Below are positions 1 through 7,832 of a stretch of 64,000 nt of DNA, piece by piece. Made by a program: the position numbers and the translations under genes. The stretch spans positions 124,001 to 188,000 of the forward strand of contig NZ_JACABA010000002.1 of the NCBI RefSeq assembly GCF_013377015.1. The letters are read 5' to 3'. Source of the DNA: Rhodopseudomonas sp. (GTDB taxonomy: Bacteria > Pseudomonadota > Alphaproteobacteria > Rhizobiales > Xanthobacteraceae). Position 1 is the stretch's first letter, and the number at the start of each line of letters is the position of its first letter. Under the pieces are notes generated by a model. The model saw only the letters and a program-made list of their open reading frames with translations, made no database searches and had not been told where the DNA came from.

Positions 1-624
1 AGCGATCTCGAACTGTGCGGCGCGGTCGCGGCGATCCTACAGGCGGAAGCCGAGGCGGCGCGGGCGGACGCGCATTCGCCGTGGCGCAGCTCGGGTTGGA
101 TGCCGGTCGGCCGCCGCAAGCGCGTATTCGTGTTCCGGCGCGGCCAGGGCGCCGACCATGTCGACACCCGGGTGACGCTGCATTATGGCGGTGGGCCATC
201 GACGCTGACCATCGGCGAGCGCGAACTGGCATTCGAATCCGCCGCGAGCGGCGCAGGCCTCGACATCACGCTCGACGGCGCGCGCTCGCATGTGGTGGCC
301 GTCATCGAGGGCCATGAACTCTATCTGCGGACCCGCAATGGCCGCTTCGACCTGCATTGGGTCGATCCGTTCGGCGGCGAGGACGAGGAGCAGGTCGGCG
401 AGGACAAGATCGTGGCGCCGCTGCCCGGCACCGTGGTGGCGCTGCTGGCCGAGCAGGGCGCGCATCTGGCGAAGGGCGCGGCGATCCTGACGCTCGAAGT
501 CATGAAGATGGAGCAGACCCTGCGGGCGCCGTTCGCCGGCGTGCTGAAGGCGTTGAAATGCAAGGTCGGCGACATCGTCCAGGAAGGCGTCGAACTTGCC
601 GAGATCGAACCCGACGCCGCGTGA
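1..624 (+). CDS. Biotin-containing alpha subunit of an acyl-CoA carboxylase (3' end; probably 3-methylcrotonyl-CoA carboxylase)
   Basis: This is the C-terminal part of a biotin carboxylase/biotin carrier subunit, open at the window's left edge. The biotinyl domain lies at the end and carries the motif EVMKMEQ, with the biotinylated lysine at nt 505-507. The stop is TGA at 622-624. In the family this subunit carboxylates biotin with ATP and bicarbonate and presents it to a beta subunit. HMG-CoA lyase starts 6 nt downstream, so the likely substrate is 3-methylcrotonyl-CoA of leucine breakdown; that is an inference from context. A propionyl- or acetyl-CoA carboxylase subunit is the alternative, because the substrate-determining partner lies outside the window. 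Confidence 0.88.
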   Translation, partial: SDLELCGAVAAILQAEAEAARADAHSPWRSSGWMPVGRRKRVFVFRRGQGADHVDTRVTLHYGGGPSTLTIGERELAFESAASGAGLDITLDGARSHVVAVIEGHELYLRTRNGRFDLHWVDPFGGEDEEQVGEDKIVAPLPGTVVALLAEQGAHLAKGAAILTLEVMKMEQTLRAPFAGVLKALKCKVGDIVQEGVELAEIEPDAA

Positions 625-630
625 GGCCAC

Positions 631-1536
631 ATGAGCGAGACCGTCCGCATCGTCGAGGTCGGCCCGCGCGACGGGCTGCAGAACGAAAAGACCGCGGTCA
701 GCGTCGCGGACCGGATCGCCTTCATTGAAGCGCTGCTCGGCGCCGGCTTGCATACCGTCGAGGTCGGCGCCTTCGTGTCGCCGAAGGCGATTCCGCAGAT
801 GGTCGGTTCCGCCGAGGTGCTGCGCGCGGTCGGCGGGCGCGATGGCGAATTCCACGTGCTGGTGCCGAACGAAAAGGGCTATGAGGCCGCGCGCGACGCC
901 GGGGCCCAAGTCATCGCGGTGTTCGCCTCGGCGTCGGAAGGGTTTTCCCGCGCCAATATCAATTGCTCGGTCGCGGAATCGATCGAGCGCTTCAAGCCGG
1001 TGATCGCCCGCGCTACTGCTGACGGCATCAAGGTCCGCGGCTACGTCTCCTGCGTGCTCGGCTGCCCGTTCGACGGCGAGGTCGATCCGCAGGCGGTGGT
1101 CGACGTCACCACCATGCTGTGGGACCTCGGCTGCTACGAGGTGTCATTGGGCGACACCATCGGCGTCGGCACGCCGAATAAGGTGCGGGCGTTGCTCCGG
1201 GCCTGCGCCGAGGCGGTGCCGATGCAGTCGCTGGCGATGCATTTCCACGACACCTACGGCCAGGCGCTGGCCAACCTTTATGCCGGCCTCGAAGAGGGCG
1301 CCCGCGTGATCGACAGCGCCGCCGGCGGGCTCGGCGGCTGTCCCTATGCGCCCGGCGCCACCGGAAATGTCGCCACCGAGGACGTGATCTACATGCTGGA
1401 AGGCATGGGGATCAAAACCGGCGTTGACATGCAAAAGCTGGTGGCCGCGACGAATGACATCGCCGGTCTGCTTGGCCGACCGCCGGTCAGCCGGGTGGCG
1501 TCGGCGCTCAATGCGAAGCGGCGGGCGGCAAAGTAG
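631..1536 (+). CDS. mvaB: Hydroxymethylglutaryl-CoA lyase
   Basis: The 301-residue product is full length for HMG-CoA lyase, which splits HMG-CoA into acetyl-CoA and acetoacetate, the last step of leucine catabolism. The N-terminus has the family start VEVGPRDGLQNE. The metal-site stretch SLGDTIGVGTP follows in the middle, and the catalytic-loop signature GGCPYAPGATGN has its cysteine at about residue 237. The gene begins 6 nt after the biotin carboxylase subunit, so the two are probably co-transcribed. It converges on the TRAP transporter genes, with only about 20 nt between the stops. Confidence 0.95.
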   Translation: MSETVRIVEVGPRDGLQNEKTAVSVADRIAFIEALLGAGLHTVEVGAFVSPKAIPQMVGSAEVLRAVGGRDGEFHVLVPNEKGYEAARDAGAQVIAVFASASEGFSRANINCSVAESIERFKPVIARATADGIKVRGYVSCVLGCPFDGEVDPQAVVDVTTMLWDLGCYEVSLGDTIGVGTPNKVRALLRACAEAVPMQSLAMHFHDTYGQALANLYAGLEEGARVIDSAAGGLGGCPYAPGATGNVATEDVIYMLEGMGIKTGVDMQKLVAATNDIAGLLGRPPVSRVASALNAKRRAAK

Positions 1537-1556
1537 CGCGCACGTCAGGCGTCGGC

Positions 1557-2915
1557 TCATCGTCCGCCGTCCGGCCCCATCACCAGATCCGGCAGCCAGG
1601 TCGAGATCCCCGGCACGAAGCACAACAGCACCACCGCGGCCATCATCAGCAGCACGAACGGCAGCGTGCCCCAGATCACGTCGCTGAGCGGAATGTCGGG
1701 CGCGACGTTGCGGATCACGAAGATGTTGAGGCCGACTGGCGGATGGATCAGCCCCATTTCCATCACGATGGTCATCACCACGCCGAACCAGATGATGTCG
1801 AAGCCGGCGGCGCGCAGCGGCGGCAGGATGATCGGCGCGGTCATCAGGATGATCGATACCGGCGGCAGGAAGAAGCCGAGGATCACCACCATGACCAGAA
1901 TCGCAGCGAGCAATTCCCAGCGCGGCAGCTGCATCGCCACGATCGCTTCCGCAGCCGACTGCGAGATGTGCAGATAGCTCATCACGTAGGAGTAGAGCAG
2001 CGACATGCCGATGATCATCATCAGCATGGTGGACTCCCGGATCGTCGATTTCAGGATCGGAGCGAGATCGCCCGGCCGCCACACGCCGTAGATCAGCGCG
2101 ATCAGCACCAGCGCCAACAACCCGCCGAGCCCGGCGGTTTCCGACGGCGTGGCGTAGCCGCCATACAGCGCGATCATCACCCCGGTCAGCAGGATCACGA
2201 ACGGCAGCACCCGGGGCAGCACGCCGAAGCGCTCCGCCATGGTGAAGTCGTCGCGCTTGAGGATCGCCGAATCCTGTCCGGTCGTCTCGTACACCGCCTT
2301 GGCGGTGGCGTATTCCTTGCGGAATCGCACCACGGCGTAGATGCCGAACAGCGACACCAACAGCAGGCCCGGTCCGATCCCGGCGAGGAACAGCCGGCCG
2401 AGCGATTTTTCCGCCGCGACGGCAAACAATATCATCGTGATCGATGGCGGCAGCAGGATCCCGAGCGTGCCGCCGGCGGCGATGATTCCGGCGGCAAAGC
2501 CGCCAGAATAGCCGCGCTTGCGCATTTCCGGAATCCCGGCCGAGCCGATCGCCGAACAGGTCGCGGGCGACGATCCCGCCATCGCGGCGAACAGCGCGCA
2601 GGCGAACACGTTGGCGACGCCGAGGCCGCCCGGCACCCGGTGCAGCCAGGCGTGCAGCGCCGAATACAGATCCTGGCCGGCGCGCGACTTGCCGATCGCC
2701 GCGCCCTTCAGGATGAACAGCGGGATCGACAGCAGCGTGATCGAGGCCATTTCTTCGTAGACGTTCTGCGTGACGGTATCGAGCGAGGCCGCCGGCATGA
2801 AGATCGCCATGAACACGACGGCGACCGCGCCGAGCGCAAAGGCGATCGGCATGCCGGAGAACATCGCGAACAGGGTGGCTGCGCCATAGCTGATGCCGAT
2901 TCCGAGGACGGTCAC
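1557..2915 (-). CDS. dctM: TRAP transporter large membrane subunit (DctM)
   Basis: This is the large, roughly 12-helix permease of a tripartite ATP-independent periplasmic transporter. Hydrophobic segments run along the whole 452-residue protein, with family stretches such as GSSPATCSAIG and GGTLGILLPPS. The open frame extends upstream, but I chose the GTG at 2915-2913. It gives the family-like start VTVLGIGISYG and overlaps the dctQ stop in a GTGA arrangement, which implies translational coupling. It is the last gene of dctP-dctQ-dctM. The protein uses an ion gradient to import the ligand delivered by DctP; the substrate cannot be read from the sequence. Confidence 0.93.
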   Translation of the reverse strand: MTVLGIGISYGAATLFAMFSGMPIAFALGAVAVVFMAIFMPAASLDTVTQNVYEEMASITLLSIPLFILKGAAIGKSRAGQDLYSALHAWLHRVPGGLGVANVFACALFAAMAGSSPATCSAIGSAGIPEMRKRGYSGGFAAGIIAAGGTLGILLPPSITMILFAVAAEKSLGRLFLAGIGPGLLLVSLFGIYAVVRFRKEYATAKAVYETTGQDSAILKRDDFTMAERFGVLPRVLPFVILLTGVMIALYGGYATPSETAGLGGLLALVLIALIYGVWRPGDLAPILKSTIRESTMLMMIIGMSLLYSYVMSYLHISQSAAEAIVAMQLPRWELLAAILVMVVILGFFLPPVSIILMTAPIILPPLRAAGFDIIWFGVVMTIVMEMGLIHPPVGLNIFVIRNVAPDIPLSDVIWGTLPFVLLMMAAVVLLCFVPGISTWLPDLVMGPDGGR

Positions 2916-3466
2916 GGGCGGTGGGTCCGGCTCAACGAAATCGCAATCTGCAACAGGATCTGCAGGCATAGCAGCGTCATGCCGCCCGCCATCAGACCGT
3001 AGGGAATCGCCAGCGGCGGCGACCACATCGAATTGGAGACCTGGCCGTCGACGAAGGCCTCGTGGGTCAGCGTCCAGGACTTCCAGGCGAAGAACGCGCA
3101 GAACGCCAGGCTCGCGACATCGACCAGCAACAGCCGGATGCGGTTCGCCAGCGGCGGCAGCAGTCCGACGAAGGCTTCGATGCCGATGTGGCCGCGCTGG
3201 CCCTGCACATAGGCGGCGGTCAGGAAGGTGGCGCCGACCAGCAGGAATACCGCCGCTTCGTCCTGCCAGTAGGTAGCGGTGTGGAACAGGCTCCGGGTCA
3301 GCACGCTGTAACTGAGAATGCCGCAGGCGGCGACCAGCGCGATCGCCGCGACCACCACGATGATGTTGTTCAGCAACGCCAGTGATCGCTCGAGCGCCGC
3401 CGCCATGCCTTGGCTGGCGGCGGTGCCGGAGGCATCGCCATGATCCTGCAACGGACCATGCATCAT
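2912..3466 (-). CDS. dctQ: TRAP transporter small membrane subunit (DctQ)
   Basis: This small four-helix TRAP subunit lies between dctP and dctM. Hydrophobic segments begin near NNIIVVVAAIALVAACG, and the typical DctQ second half contains GQRGHIGIEAF and the inter-helix region after it. The start at 3466 (ATGATG) overlaps the dctP TGA stop. An internal ATG at 3406, just ahead of the first helix, is an alternative and would give a more usual short N-terminus. The gene end overlaps the dctM start. Its role in the complex is structural and needed for transport. Confidence 0.88.
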   Translation of the reverse strand: MMHGPLQDHGDASGTAASQGMAAALERSLALLNNIIVVVAAIALVAACGILSYSVLTRSLFHTATYWQDEAAVFLLVGATFLTAAYVQGQRGHIGIEAFVGLLPPLANRIRLLLVDVASLAFCAFFAWKSWTLTHEAFVDGQVSNSMWSPPLAIPYGLMAGGMTLLCLQILLQIAISLSRTHRP

Positions 3467-4479
3467 GCGGCGGAGTCGGTAGCGAGCTTGAGTAATTTGG
3501 CCGTCATCTCGGTCTTGGCGCCATAGTCCTTCCACGCGGTATCGCGCGCGATGTCACGCCATTTGGCGACGGTCGGCTCGTCGAGCACGCTGATCTTAGC
3601 GCCGGCTTTCTCGTAGACTTTGGTGACTTCGATATCGTCGGCCTGCGCGCCTTCCTTGCCGAAGGCTTCGAGCTCGCTGCCGACGGTGAGGATGATGTCC
3701 TGATGCTTTTGCGGCAGCTTGTCGAAGATCGCCTTCGACATCATCAGCGGCTCCAGCATGAACCAGTACGAGGTTCCGGCGCCGGAGGTCAGGTGCTTGG
3801 CGACTTCCTCGAGCCGGAACGAGATCAGGCTGGTGGAGGAGGTGATGCCGGCGTCGCAGGCGCCGGTCTGCATCGCCGCGTAGATTTCATTGGAGGGAAC
3901 CGACAGCACCGCGGCGCCGGCGGTCTGCAGCACCATGTCCATCTCGCGCGATCCGCCGCGCACCTTGAGGCCCTTGGCATCTTCCGGCGCGACCAGCGGC
4001 CGCGTCCTTGAGGCGACGCCGCCGGCCTGCCAGACCCAGGTGATCAGCATGATACCCTTGTCGGCCAAGAAGTCCGCGAGCGCCTTACCGACCGGCTTGG
4101 TCTTCCAGCTCAGGCCCTGCTCATAGGTCGAGACCAGGCCGGGCATCAGGCCGATATTAGTTTCGGGCAATTCGCCGCCGGCATAGGGCATCGGATACAG
4201 GCTGAGATCGAGCGCGCCCTTGCGCATCGCGGAGAATTGCGCGGTGGTCTTGATCAGCGACGACCCCGGATAAACCTCGCCGACCAGTTCGCCGCCGCTG
4301 CGCTTGCCGATCTCCTCGGCGAATTTGCGGCACAGCCGGTCGCGGAAATCGCCCTTGTCGATCGTACCGCCGGGGAACTGATGCGAGATTTTCAGGGTGG
4401 TCGCAGCCTGAGCGGGACCGAAGTGCAAAATGGCGGGGGCGGCAAGAGCCGTCCCGAGAAGGTGGCGACGTGTGATCAT
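3463..4479 (-). CDS. dctP: TRAP transporter substrate-binding protein (DctP family)
   Basis: This 338-residue periplasmic receptor has an N-terminal export signal with a twin-arginine look (TRRHLLG, then a hydrophobic run and an AQA cleavage region). The mature protein starts TTLKISHQFPGG, and the middle has the DctP-type segment KGLKVRGGSREMD, where an arginine normally binds a carboxylate ligand. A strong Shine-Dalgarno (GGGAGAG) sits just ahead of the ATG. It is the first gene of the dctPQM operon. The ligand is probably an organic or keto acid, by family knowledge only. The next gene is divergent, with about 290 nt of shared upstream DNA. Confidence 0.93.
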   Translation of the reverse strand: MITRRHLLGTALAAPAILHFGPAQAATTLKISHQFPGGTIDKGDFRDRLCRKFAEEIGKRSGGELVGEVYPGSSLIKTTAQFSAMRKGALDLSLYPMPYAGGELPETNIGLMPGLVSTYEQGLSWKTKPVGKALADFLADKGIMLITWVWQAGGVASRTRPLVAPEDAKGLKVRGGSREMDMVLQTAGAAVLSVPSNEIYAAMQTGACDAGITSSTSLISFRLEEVAKHLTSGAGTSYWFMLEPLMMSKAIFDKLPQKHQDIILTVGSELEAFGKEGAQADDIEVTKVYEKAGAKISVLDEPTVAKWRDIARDTAWKDYGAKTEMTAKLLKLATDSAA

Positions 4480-4770
4480 CTAGCTCTCCCTGGGGCCGTT
4501 CTTGTTTATAGCGCTCGTTGCTAGACCAAATGCATTATCGGTGCAATTAGCCGAAGGGTCGCCTGTCGCGGCGGGAAATTGCGGATGGATGAAGTCGCAA
4601 GAATGCGCGCCGGCCGCAACTGATCCGGTCCCACATGTTGCGATGCACACGCTCGGCGAGTCAGTGGTCTAAAAAAGGTTTGCCGCGCGATGTAACATCC
4701 GGCGGTTCCCTGCGTCATCACTATGGCGACTGACGCCGCACTTCAACCGCACCAACAGGATGACATAGCT

Positions 4771-5004
4771 ATGACGATCAGCACCCGCATCGCCCTCGGA
4801 ATCTCCGCCGTCGCGATCTCGCTCAGCCTCGCGCTGGCGCCCGCCGCCTTCGCTCAGGACAAGATGGGCAAGGATGACGGCATGAAGAAGGACACCATGT
4901 CGAAGGACGGCATGAAGAAGGACGACGGCATGAAGAAAGATACCATGTCGAAGGATGGCATGAAGAAGGACGACGGCATGCACAAGGACGGCATGAAGAA
5001 GTAA
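4771..5004 (+). CDS. MXKDX-repeat small exported protein
   Basis: This 77-residue protein has a clear signal peptide (MTISTRIALGISAVAI, cleavage after AFAQ). The mature part is almost entirely pentapeptide-like repeats such as MKKDD, GMKKD and TMSKD. This matches the pentapeptide MXKDX repeat family, whose function is not established. The charged, methionine-rich mature part suggests metal or polyanion binding, which is only an inference. I start at the ATG at 4771, preceded by AGGATGA; an in-frame ATG at 4723 would put a non-signal leader in front. A hairpin follows the stop. Confidence 0.85.
   Translation: MTISTRIALGISAVAISLSLALAPAAFAQDKMGKDDGMKKDTMSKDGMKKDDGMKKDTMSKDGMKKDDGMHKDGMKK
4858..5001 (+). 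repeat. Short in-gene tandem repeats encoding the MXKDX peptides
   Basis: A stretch of about 144 nt is built of imperfect 15-nt and 30-nt units of the type GGCATGAAGAAGGAC and ACCATGTCGAAGGA. Such units can slip during replication, so copy number may vary between strains. Confidence 0.8.
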
Positions 5005-5022
5005 GCGGCACCAGCGGGTCGC

Positions 5023-5050
5023 AGGCTCGTCCGGATCGGACGGGCCTGTT
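5023..5050 (+). terminator. Probable terminator hairpin after the MXKDX gene
   Basis: The arms AGGCTCGTCC (5023-5032) and GGACGGGCCT (5038-5047) form a 10-bp stem with one G-T pair and a 5-nt loop, followed by GTTT. It lies 18 nt after the stop codon. The T-run is short, so it may be only a processing or stability hairpin. Confidence 0.5.
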
Positions 5051-5076
5051 TCCGGCCTCTATTACGCGCGATTGCG

Positions 5077-5421
5077 CTACTTGCGCTTCTTGCGCGCGGC
5101 ATAGCGCGCGTCGCGGGCTGCCTTTTGTTCGGCCTGGAGCGCGAGTTCCTGGGCGGCTTGTTCGGCCTCGAGTCGGACTTTCTCGGCCGCGGCCGCTGCC
5201 GCCAGTTCGGCTTCGCGCTGGATCTGCTCGGCCTTTGCGGCGTCACGCGCGAGCTTGGCCGCGGCGCGGGTGGCGGCTTGAGCTTCGCGCTCGGCCTGCC
5301 GCTGCAGCACCGACGGATCGTCGGGGCCGGGCTTCGCCTTGAACTTCTCCAAAATGCTCTTGCGGGCTTCCATCGCCGCTTTCTGCCGGTCCGCGAAGCT
5401 TGGTTCCTTGAATCCGCTCAT
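5077..5421 (-). CDS. Small alanine/lysine-rich coiled-coil protein (DUF6481-like)
   Basis: The product is a 114-residue, highly charged helical protein that starts MSGFKEPSFADRQKAA and continues as Ala/Glu/Lys/Arg-rich heptad-like sequence, ending ARYAARKKRK. The N-terminal FADRQKAAMEARK segment matches, as far as I recall, the DUF6481 family of alphaproteobacteria; no function is known. There is no signal peptide or membrane segment. I start at the ATG at 5421, because the longer open frame adds residues with no family character. It converges on the MXKDX gene. Confidence 0.7.
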   Translation of the reverse strand: MSGFKEPSFADRQKAAMEARKSILEKFKAKPGPDDPSVLQRQAEREAQAATRAAAKLARDAAKAEQIQREAELAAAAAAEKVRLEAEQAAQELALQAEQKAARDARYAARKKRK

Positions 5422-5806
5422 ATTACCGGCCTTGTCGCTTTCTTTGTTGGTGGCGAGCCGCGCATCTGCCGCTGCAAATCGGGGGCGCTGGCACAGTTGG
5501 ATCGTGCAGAGCGGTTTACAGCCGACTGCACGGCAACGCATCAATTATCTGCACGGTTTTGCCGATGCCGCGCGAAAACCGCCCGCCGCGGCCGCCCCCG
5601 GTGCGGTCCGAATCCGTGCCCCATGATTGCCGCGGCAAGCCCATCCAATGCAGCTCCGGGAACCGGTCGCGCAAGGCGATCCCCATGATCGGACAGCCAA
5701 AATCGCGGCCTGGTCGGCCCGGGGCCGCAGTTGTGGAGCCCCATCGCAATGCGCTAGAACAACGCCGCTTGCGATCCCCAAAGCCAACCATCCCGAGGGA
5801 GACTCA
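5422..5806. other. Intergenic stretch without a recognisable gene
   Basis: About 385 nt separate the divergent DUF6481-like and FKBP genes. Open frames occur on both strands but none has family character or a convincing ribosome binding site. It presumably holds the promoters of both genes; I cannot place them with confidence. Confidence 0.5.
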
Positions 5807-6274
5807 ATGCCCGTTGTTCACCGTGCCGGCGCCGTGATGGTGTTTGCCCTGGTTTTCGCATGTTCGGCCGTCGCGGTGACCGCGCCGGTCTCCACCGCAA
5901 TGGCTCAGGCCGCAGGAAAGAAGATCATGACCACAGCTTCAGGCCTCAAGATCGAAGACAGCACGGTTGGCACCGGCGTTTCGCCGACCAAGGGCCAGAC
6001 CTGCGTGATGCATTATACCGGCTGGCTCTACGAGAACGGCGTCAAGGGCAAGAAATTCGACTCTTCGGTCGACCGCAACGAGCCGTTCGAATTTCCGATC
6101 GGCCAGGGCAGGGTGATCGCCGGCTGGGACGAAGGCGTCTCGACGATGAAGGTCGGCGGCAAGCGCACCTTGATCATCCCACCCGCGCTCGGCTATGGCG
6201 CGCGCGGCGCCGGCGGCGTGATTCCGCCGAACGCGACGCTGATGTTCGAGGTCGAATTGCTTGGCGTGAAGTGA
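5807..6274 (+). CDS. FKBP-type peptidyl-prolyl cis-trans isomerase, exported
   Basis: The 155-residue protein has an N-terminal hydrophobic signal (residues about 8-30, ending TAMAQA) followed by one FKBP domain. Family landmarks are [44 protein letters not shown] and the C-terminal LMFEVELL. It should catalyse proline isomerisation during folding of periplasmic proteins. The ATG at 5807 has a GAGGGA Shine-Dalgarno 6 nt upstream. A longer in-frame open reading frame from 5627 lacks support. A strong hairpin lies 20 nt after the stop, suggesting a single-gene unit. Confidence 0.93.
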   Translation: MPVVHRAGAVMVFALVFACSAVAVTAPVSTAMAQAAGKKIMTTASGLKIEDSTVGTGVSPTKGQTCVMHYTGWLYENGVKGKKFDSSVDRNEPFEFPIGQGRVIAGWDEGVSTMKVGGKRTLIIPPALGYGARGAGGVIPPNATLMFEVELLGVK

Positions 6275-6295
6275 TGAGTGCGGGGTTTGAGGGGC

Positions 6296-6325
6296 ACGCA
6301 TCCTTGACAAGGGTCAAGAATGCGT
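6296..6325 (+). terminator. Strong hairpin after the FKBP gene
   Basis: A 13-bp stem with one mismatch and a 4-nt loop (arms 6296-6308 and 6313-6325, around CATCCTTGAC and GTCAAGAATG) follows the FKBP stop. No T-run follows, so it may act as an mRNA-stabilising or Rho-assisted end rather than an intrinsic terminator. Confidence 0.5.
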
Positions 6326-6416
6326 CCCGCGCGCCCTGTACCGTCCGTTTTCAACTGAAGGTAAATCTGTGGGGCCTCGGCGAAGCGCCAAGGTCCCAAA
6401 GGCTCAGGGAGCAGTC

Positions 6417-6791
6417 ATGAAACGTCGATCTATTGTCCAGTTCATGTTGGCCGCAACGACGGCCTTCACATTGTTAATCCCCAGCACAGACAGCTCGGCC
6501 GCCCCGGTGGCCGATGGTGCGATCGGTGGTTTCGCGAGGTCGGATATCAAGCAGGCGGCAGTGAAGCAGACCCGGGCCAGAATGAGGGTCATTCGTCAGA
6601 ATCATCCCGGACTGGTGCGATTCGACGGTCCAATTCCGGCGGCACCGACGACTTATTACTGGTACCGTCCCACGGTCGTCGCTACCGGACGGCCAGCCAA
6701 GCGGCAGAAAGTCTACCTACTTTCACCAGAACCGAAGTTGAGCTCGGATGCGGGCTGGCATTGCTGCATCATGCTTGGAATCGCGTATTAG
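6417..6791 (+). CDS. Hypothetical exported protein
   Basis: The 124-residue protein has a signal-like N-terminus (MKRRSIVQFMLAATTAF, cleavage near SSAAPVA). The mature part is basic, with an aromatic stretch TTYYWYRPT and two adjacent cysteines near the C-terminus (GWHCCIML). I do not recognise the family. The ATG at 6417 follows CAGGGA at a reasonable distance and is preferred to the in-frame ATG at 6369, which adds a non-signal leader. It stands alone between the FKBP gene and a small cytosolic gene. Confidence 0.6.
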   Translation: MKRRSIVQFMLAATTAFTLLIPSTDSSAAPVADGAIGGFARSDIKQAAVKQTRARMRVIRQNHPGLVRFDGPIPAAPTTYYWYRPTVVATGRPAKRQKVYLLSPEPKLSSDAGWHCCIMLGIAY

Positions 6792-6888
6792 CGATTCTCT
6801 GCTGTGCGGGTGGAGTGGCAGGGTTTTTCACCGCATCTGGGATCGTTGTTTCTTATACCTCTGACCAAACCCAATTGGAGCCTTGACG

Positions 6889-7083
6889 ATGTCCGGAGAC
6901 TATTCCTTGCCAGAACTTCAGGATCGCATTGCCATCCTGCGCAATAACATCCGGCAGTTGGTGGAGCAGGCCACCGGCTCGTCGGGCGGTCAGGACGAGG
7001 AACGCACCGCCGACAGGATCGCCCAGCAAACCGAGGAACTCGACAAGCTGATCGCGCAGCGCGACGCGCTCGAAAAGAAATAG
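6889..7083 (+). CDS. Small hypothetical coiled-coil protein
   Basis: A 64-residue, charged, predicted helical protein (SLPELQDRIAILRNN then RIAQQTEELDKLIAQRD). A GGAG motif lies 8 nt ahead of the ATG at 6889; a TTG two codons earlier is also in frame. There is no signal peptide. I do not recognise a family beyond a short heptad-like helix. It is the last gene before the tRNA-Arg-flanked islet and appears to belong to the flanking core DNA. Confidence 0.65.
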   Translation: MSGDYSLPELQDRIAILRNNIRQLVEQATGSSGGQDEERTADRIAQQTEELDKLIAQRDALEKK

Positions 7084-7105
7084 GTTTGGCGGCCAAACCG
7101 GAGTT

Positions 7106-7131
7106 GCGATCTCAGCAGGATTCGAACCTGC
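7106..7131 (-). repeat. Detached copy of the tRNA-Arg 3' end (candidate distal attachment site)
   Basis: These 26 nt match positions 9753-9778 (the discriminator base, acceptor 3' strand and T-arm of tRNA-Arg) at 25 of 26 positions, in the same orientation. No rest of a tRNA follows. A partial tRNA end lying on the 3' side of an intact tRNA is the usual footprint of site-specific integration, so I read this as the far attachment site of a small islet. Confidence 0.65.
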
Positions 7132-7256
7132 GCGGCGAAAAGTGGTCGAGATCCGAGGTCACGACCTGGATACGAAGTAATTGCAGCGAATCAACGATGC
7201 ATCTGCGCGGGGATCAGGACGCCGTGGTTGCCGATCTGTAAGCAGTGACGGCAAGC

Positions 7257-7373
7257 TCAGTTCCACACACTGGTGCGGCGATCCTCCACCCGTTTGGCCT
7301 TATGAGTGGCGCGGGGCAGGGTGTCGGGCGGTAGAACGGTGATCTTGGCGGAAACGCCGGTGACCGCCTTCAG
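7257..7373 (-). pseudogene. Fragment resembling the C-terminus of a phenylacetate-CoA-ligase-like enzyme
   Basis: The minus-strand frame reads LKAVTGVSAKITVL, then PPDTLPRATHKAKRVEDRR, to a stop. This resembles the C-terminal end of PaaK-type AMP-forming ligases, where a G(V/T)-V..V.P.(S/T)LPR...KA.RV.D.R pattern is common. Nothing upstream in this frame fits the rest of such an enzyme, and there is no start codon, so it is at best a decayed gene end. The family call comes from pattern memory and could be wrong. Confidence 0.4.
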
Positions 7374-7437
7374 CCGTGGCGGGATTGAGGCTGGCCTGAA
7401 CCGCATAGTTGTTGTTGATCGAGACCAGCTCGACCTC

Positions 7438-7539
7438 TTGCAGCGAGCGCGGCCGTTTGGCCTCCAAGACATCCATCCTGCCGAACTTCGCTTCCTGCAT
7501 CCCGCTGATCTGCTCTTCCGAAAAGCGAATGCGCTTCAT
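7438..7539 (-). pseudogene. Remnant of an IS3-family transposase OrfA with an internal deletion
   Basis: The minus-strand frame begins MKRIRFSEEQI, the classic start of IS3-group OrfA proteins. It continues after a few residues with AKFGRMDVLEAKRPRSL, which in intact OrfA lies some 30-40 residues further on (the K-FGGM-V-EAKRL-LE region). The helix-turn-helix between them is missing and no OrfB or terminal inverted repeats are visible. It is therefore a dead scrap of an insertion sequence inside the islet. Confidence 0.55.
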
Positions 7540-7832
7540 GCTCTGGTCCTCGTCTTGGGCCAGAACGAACTTCAACCTGGACCAGGCCGCGGGGGCAACG
7601 TCAATTGACGCTCAGATCCAGTCAGCCGTCCAATCAGTTGGATCGGCCGCAACGATCTCGTGTTTCGCCGACGATGTCCGCCGTTTGCGCAGCGAATTTC
7701 TTACATGCCGGCAAGGCGCCAATGCAGCGCTGCGGAGCACCATTCCCGCCCTCGTGCGATCACCAGCGGATAAATTTACCTAATGAACTCTTAACTCATT
7801 CAACGGCCTATTCCTCCTGATCTTTTCGCGTC
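7540..7832. other. Upstream region of the chemoreceptor gene
   Basis: No gene is convincing here. The last 60 nt are AT-rich compared with the surroundings (around 7770-7800) and are the natural place for the chemoreceptor promoter. Confidence 0.4.

Noticed and set aside
4858..5001. Possible CRISPR-like or regulatory tandem repeat array
   Set aside because: The units are a multiple of three, fully coding and without spacers, so they are protein repeats. No CRISPR array or cas gene is present anywhere in the window.
4854..5246. Minus-strand frame with repeated FFMPSSFFMPSF-type sequence
   Set aside because: The repetitiveness is just the antisense reading of the MXKDX-coding repeats.
7306..7608. 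Plus-strand open frame of 100 codons in the islet
   Set aside because: It is the antisense of the IS3 and ligase remnants and has no ribosome binding site or family match.
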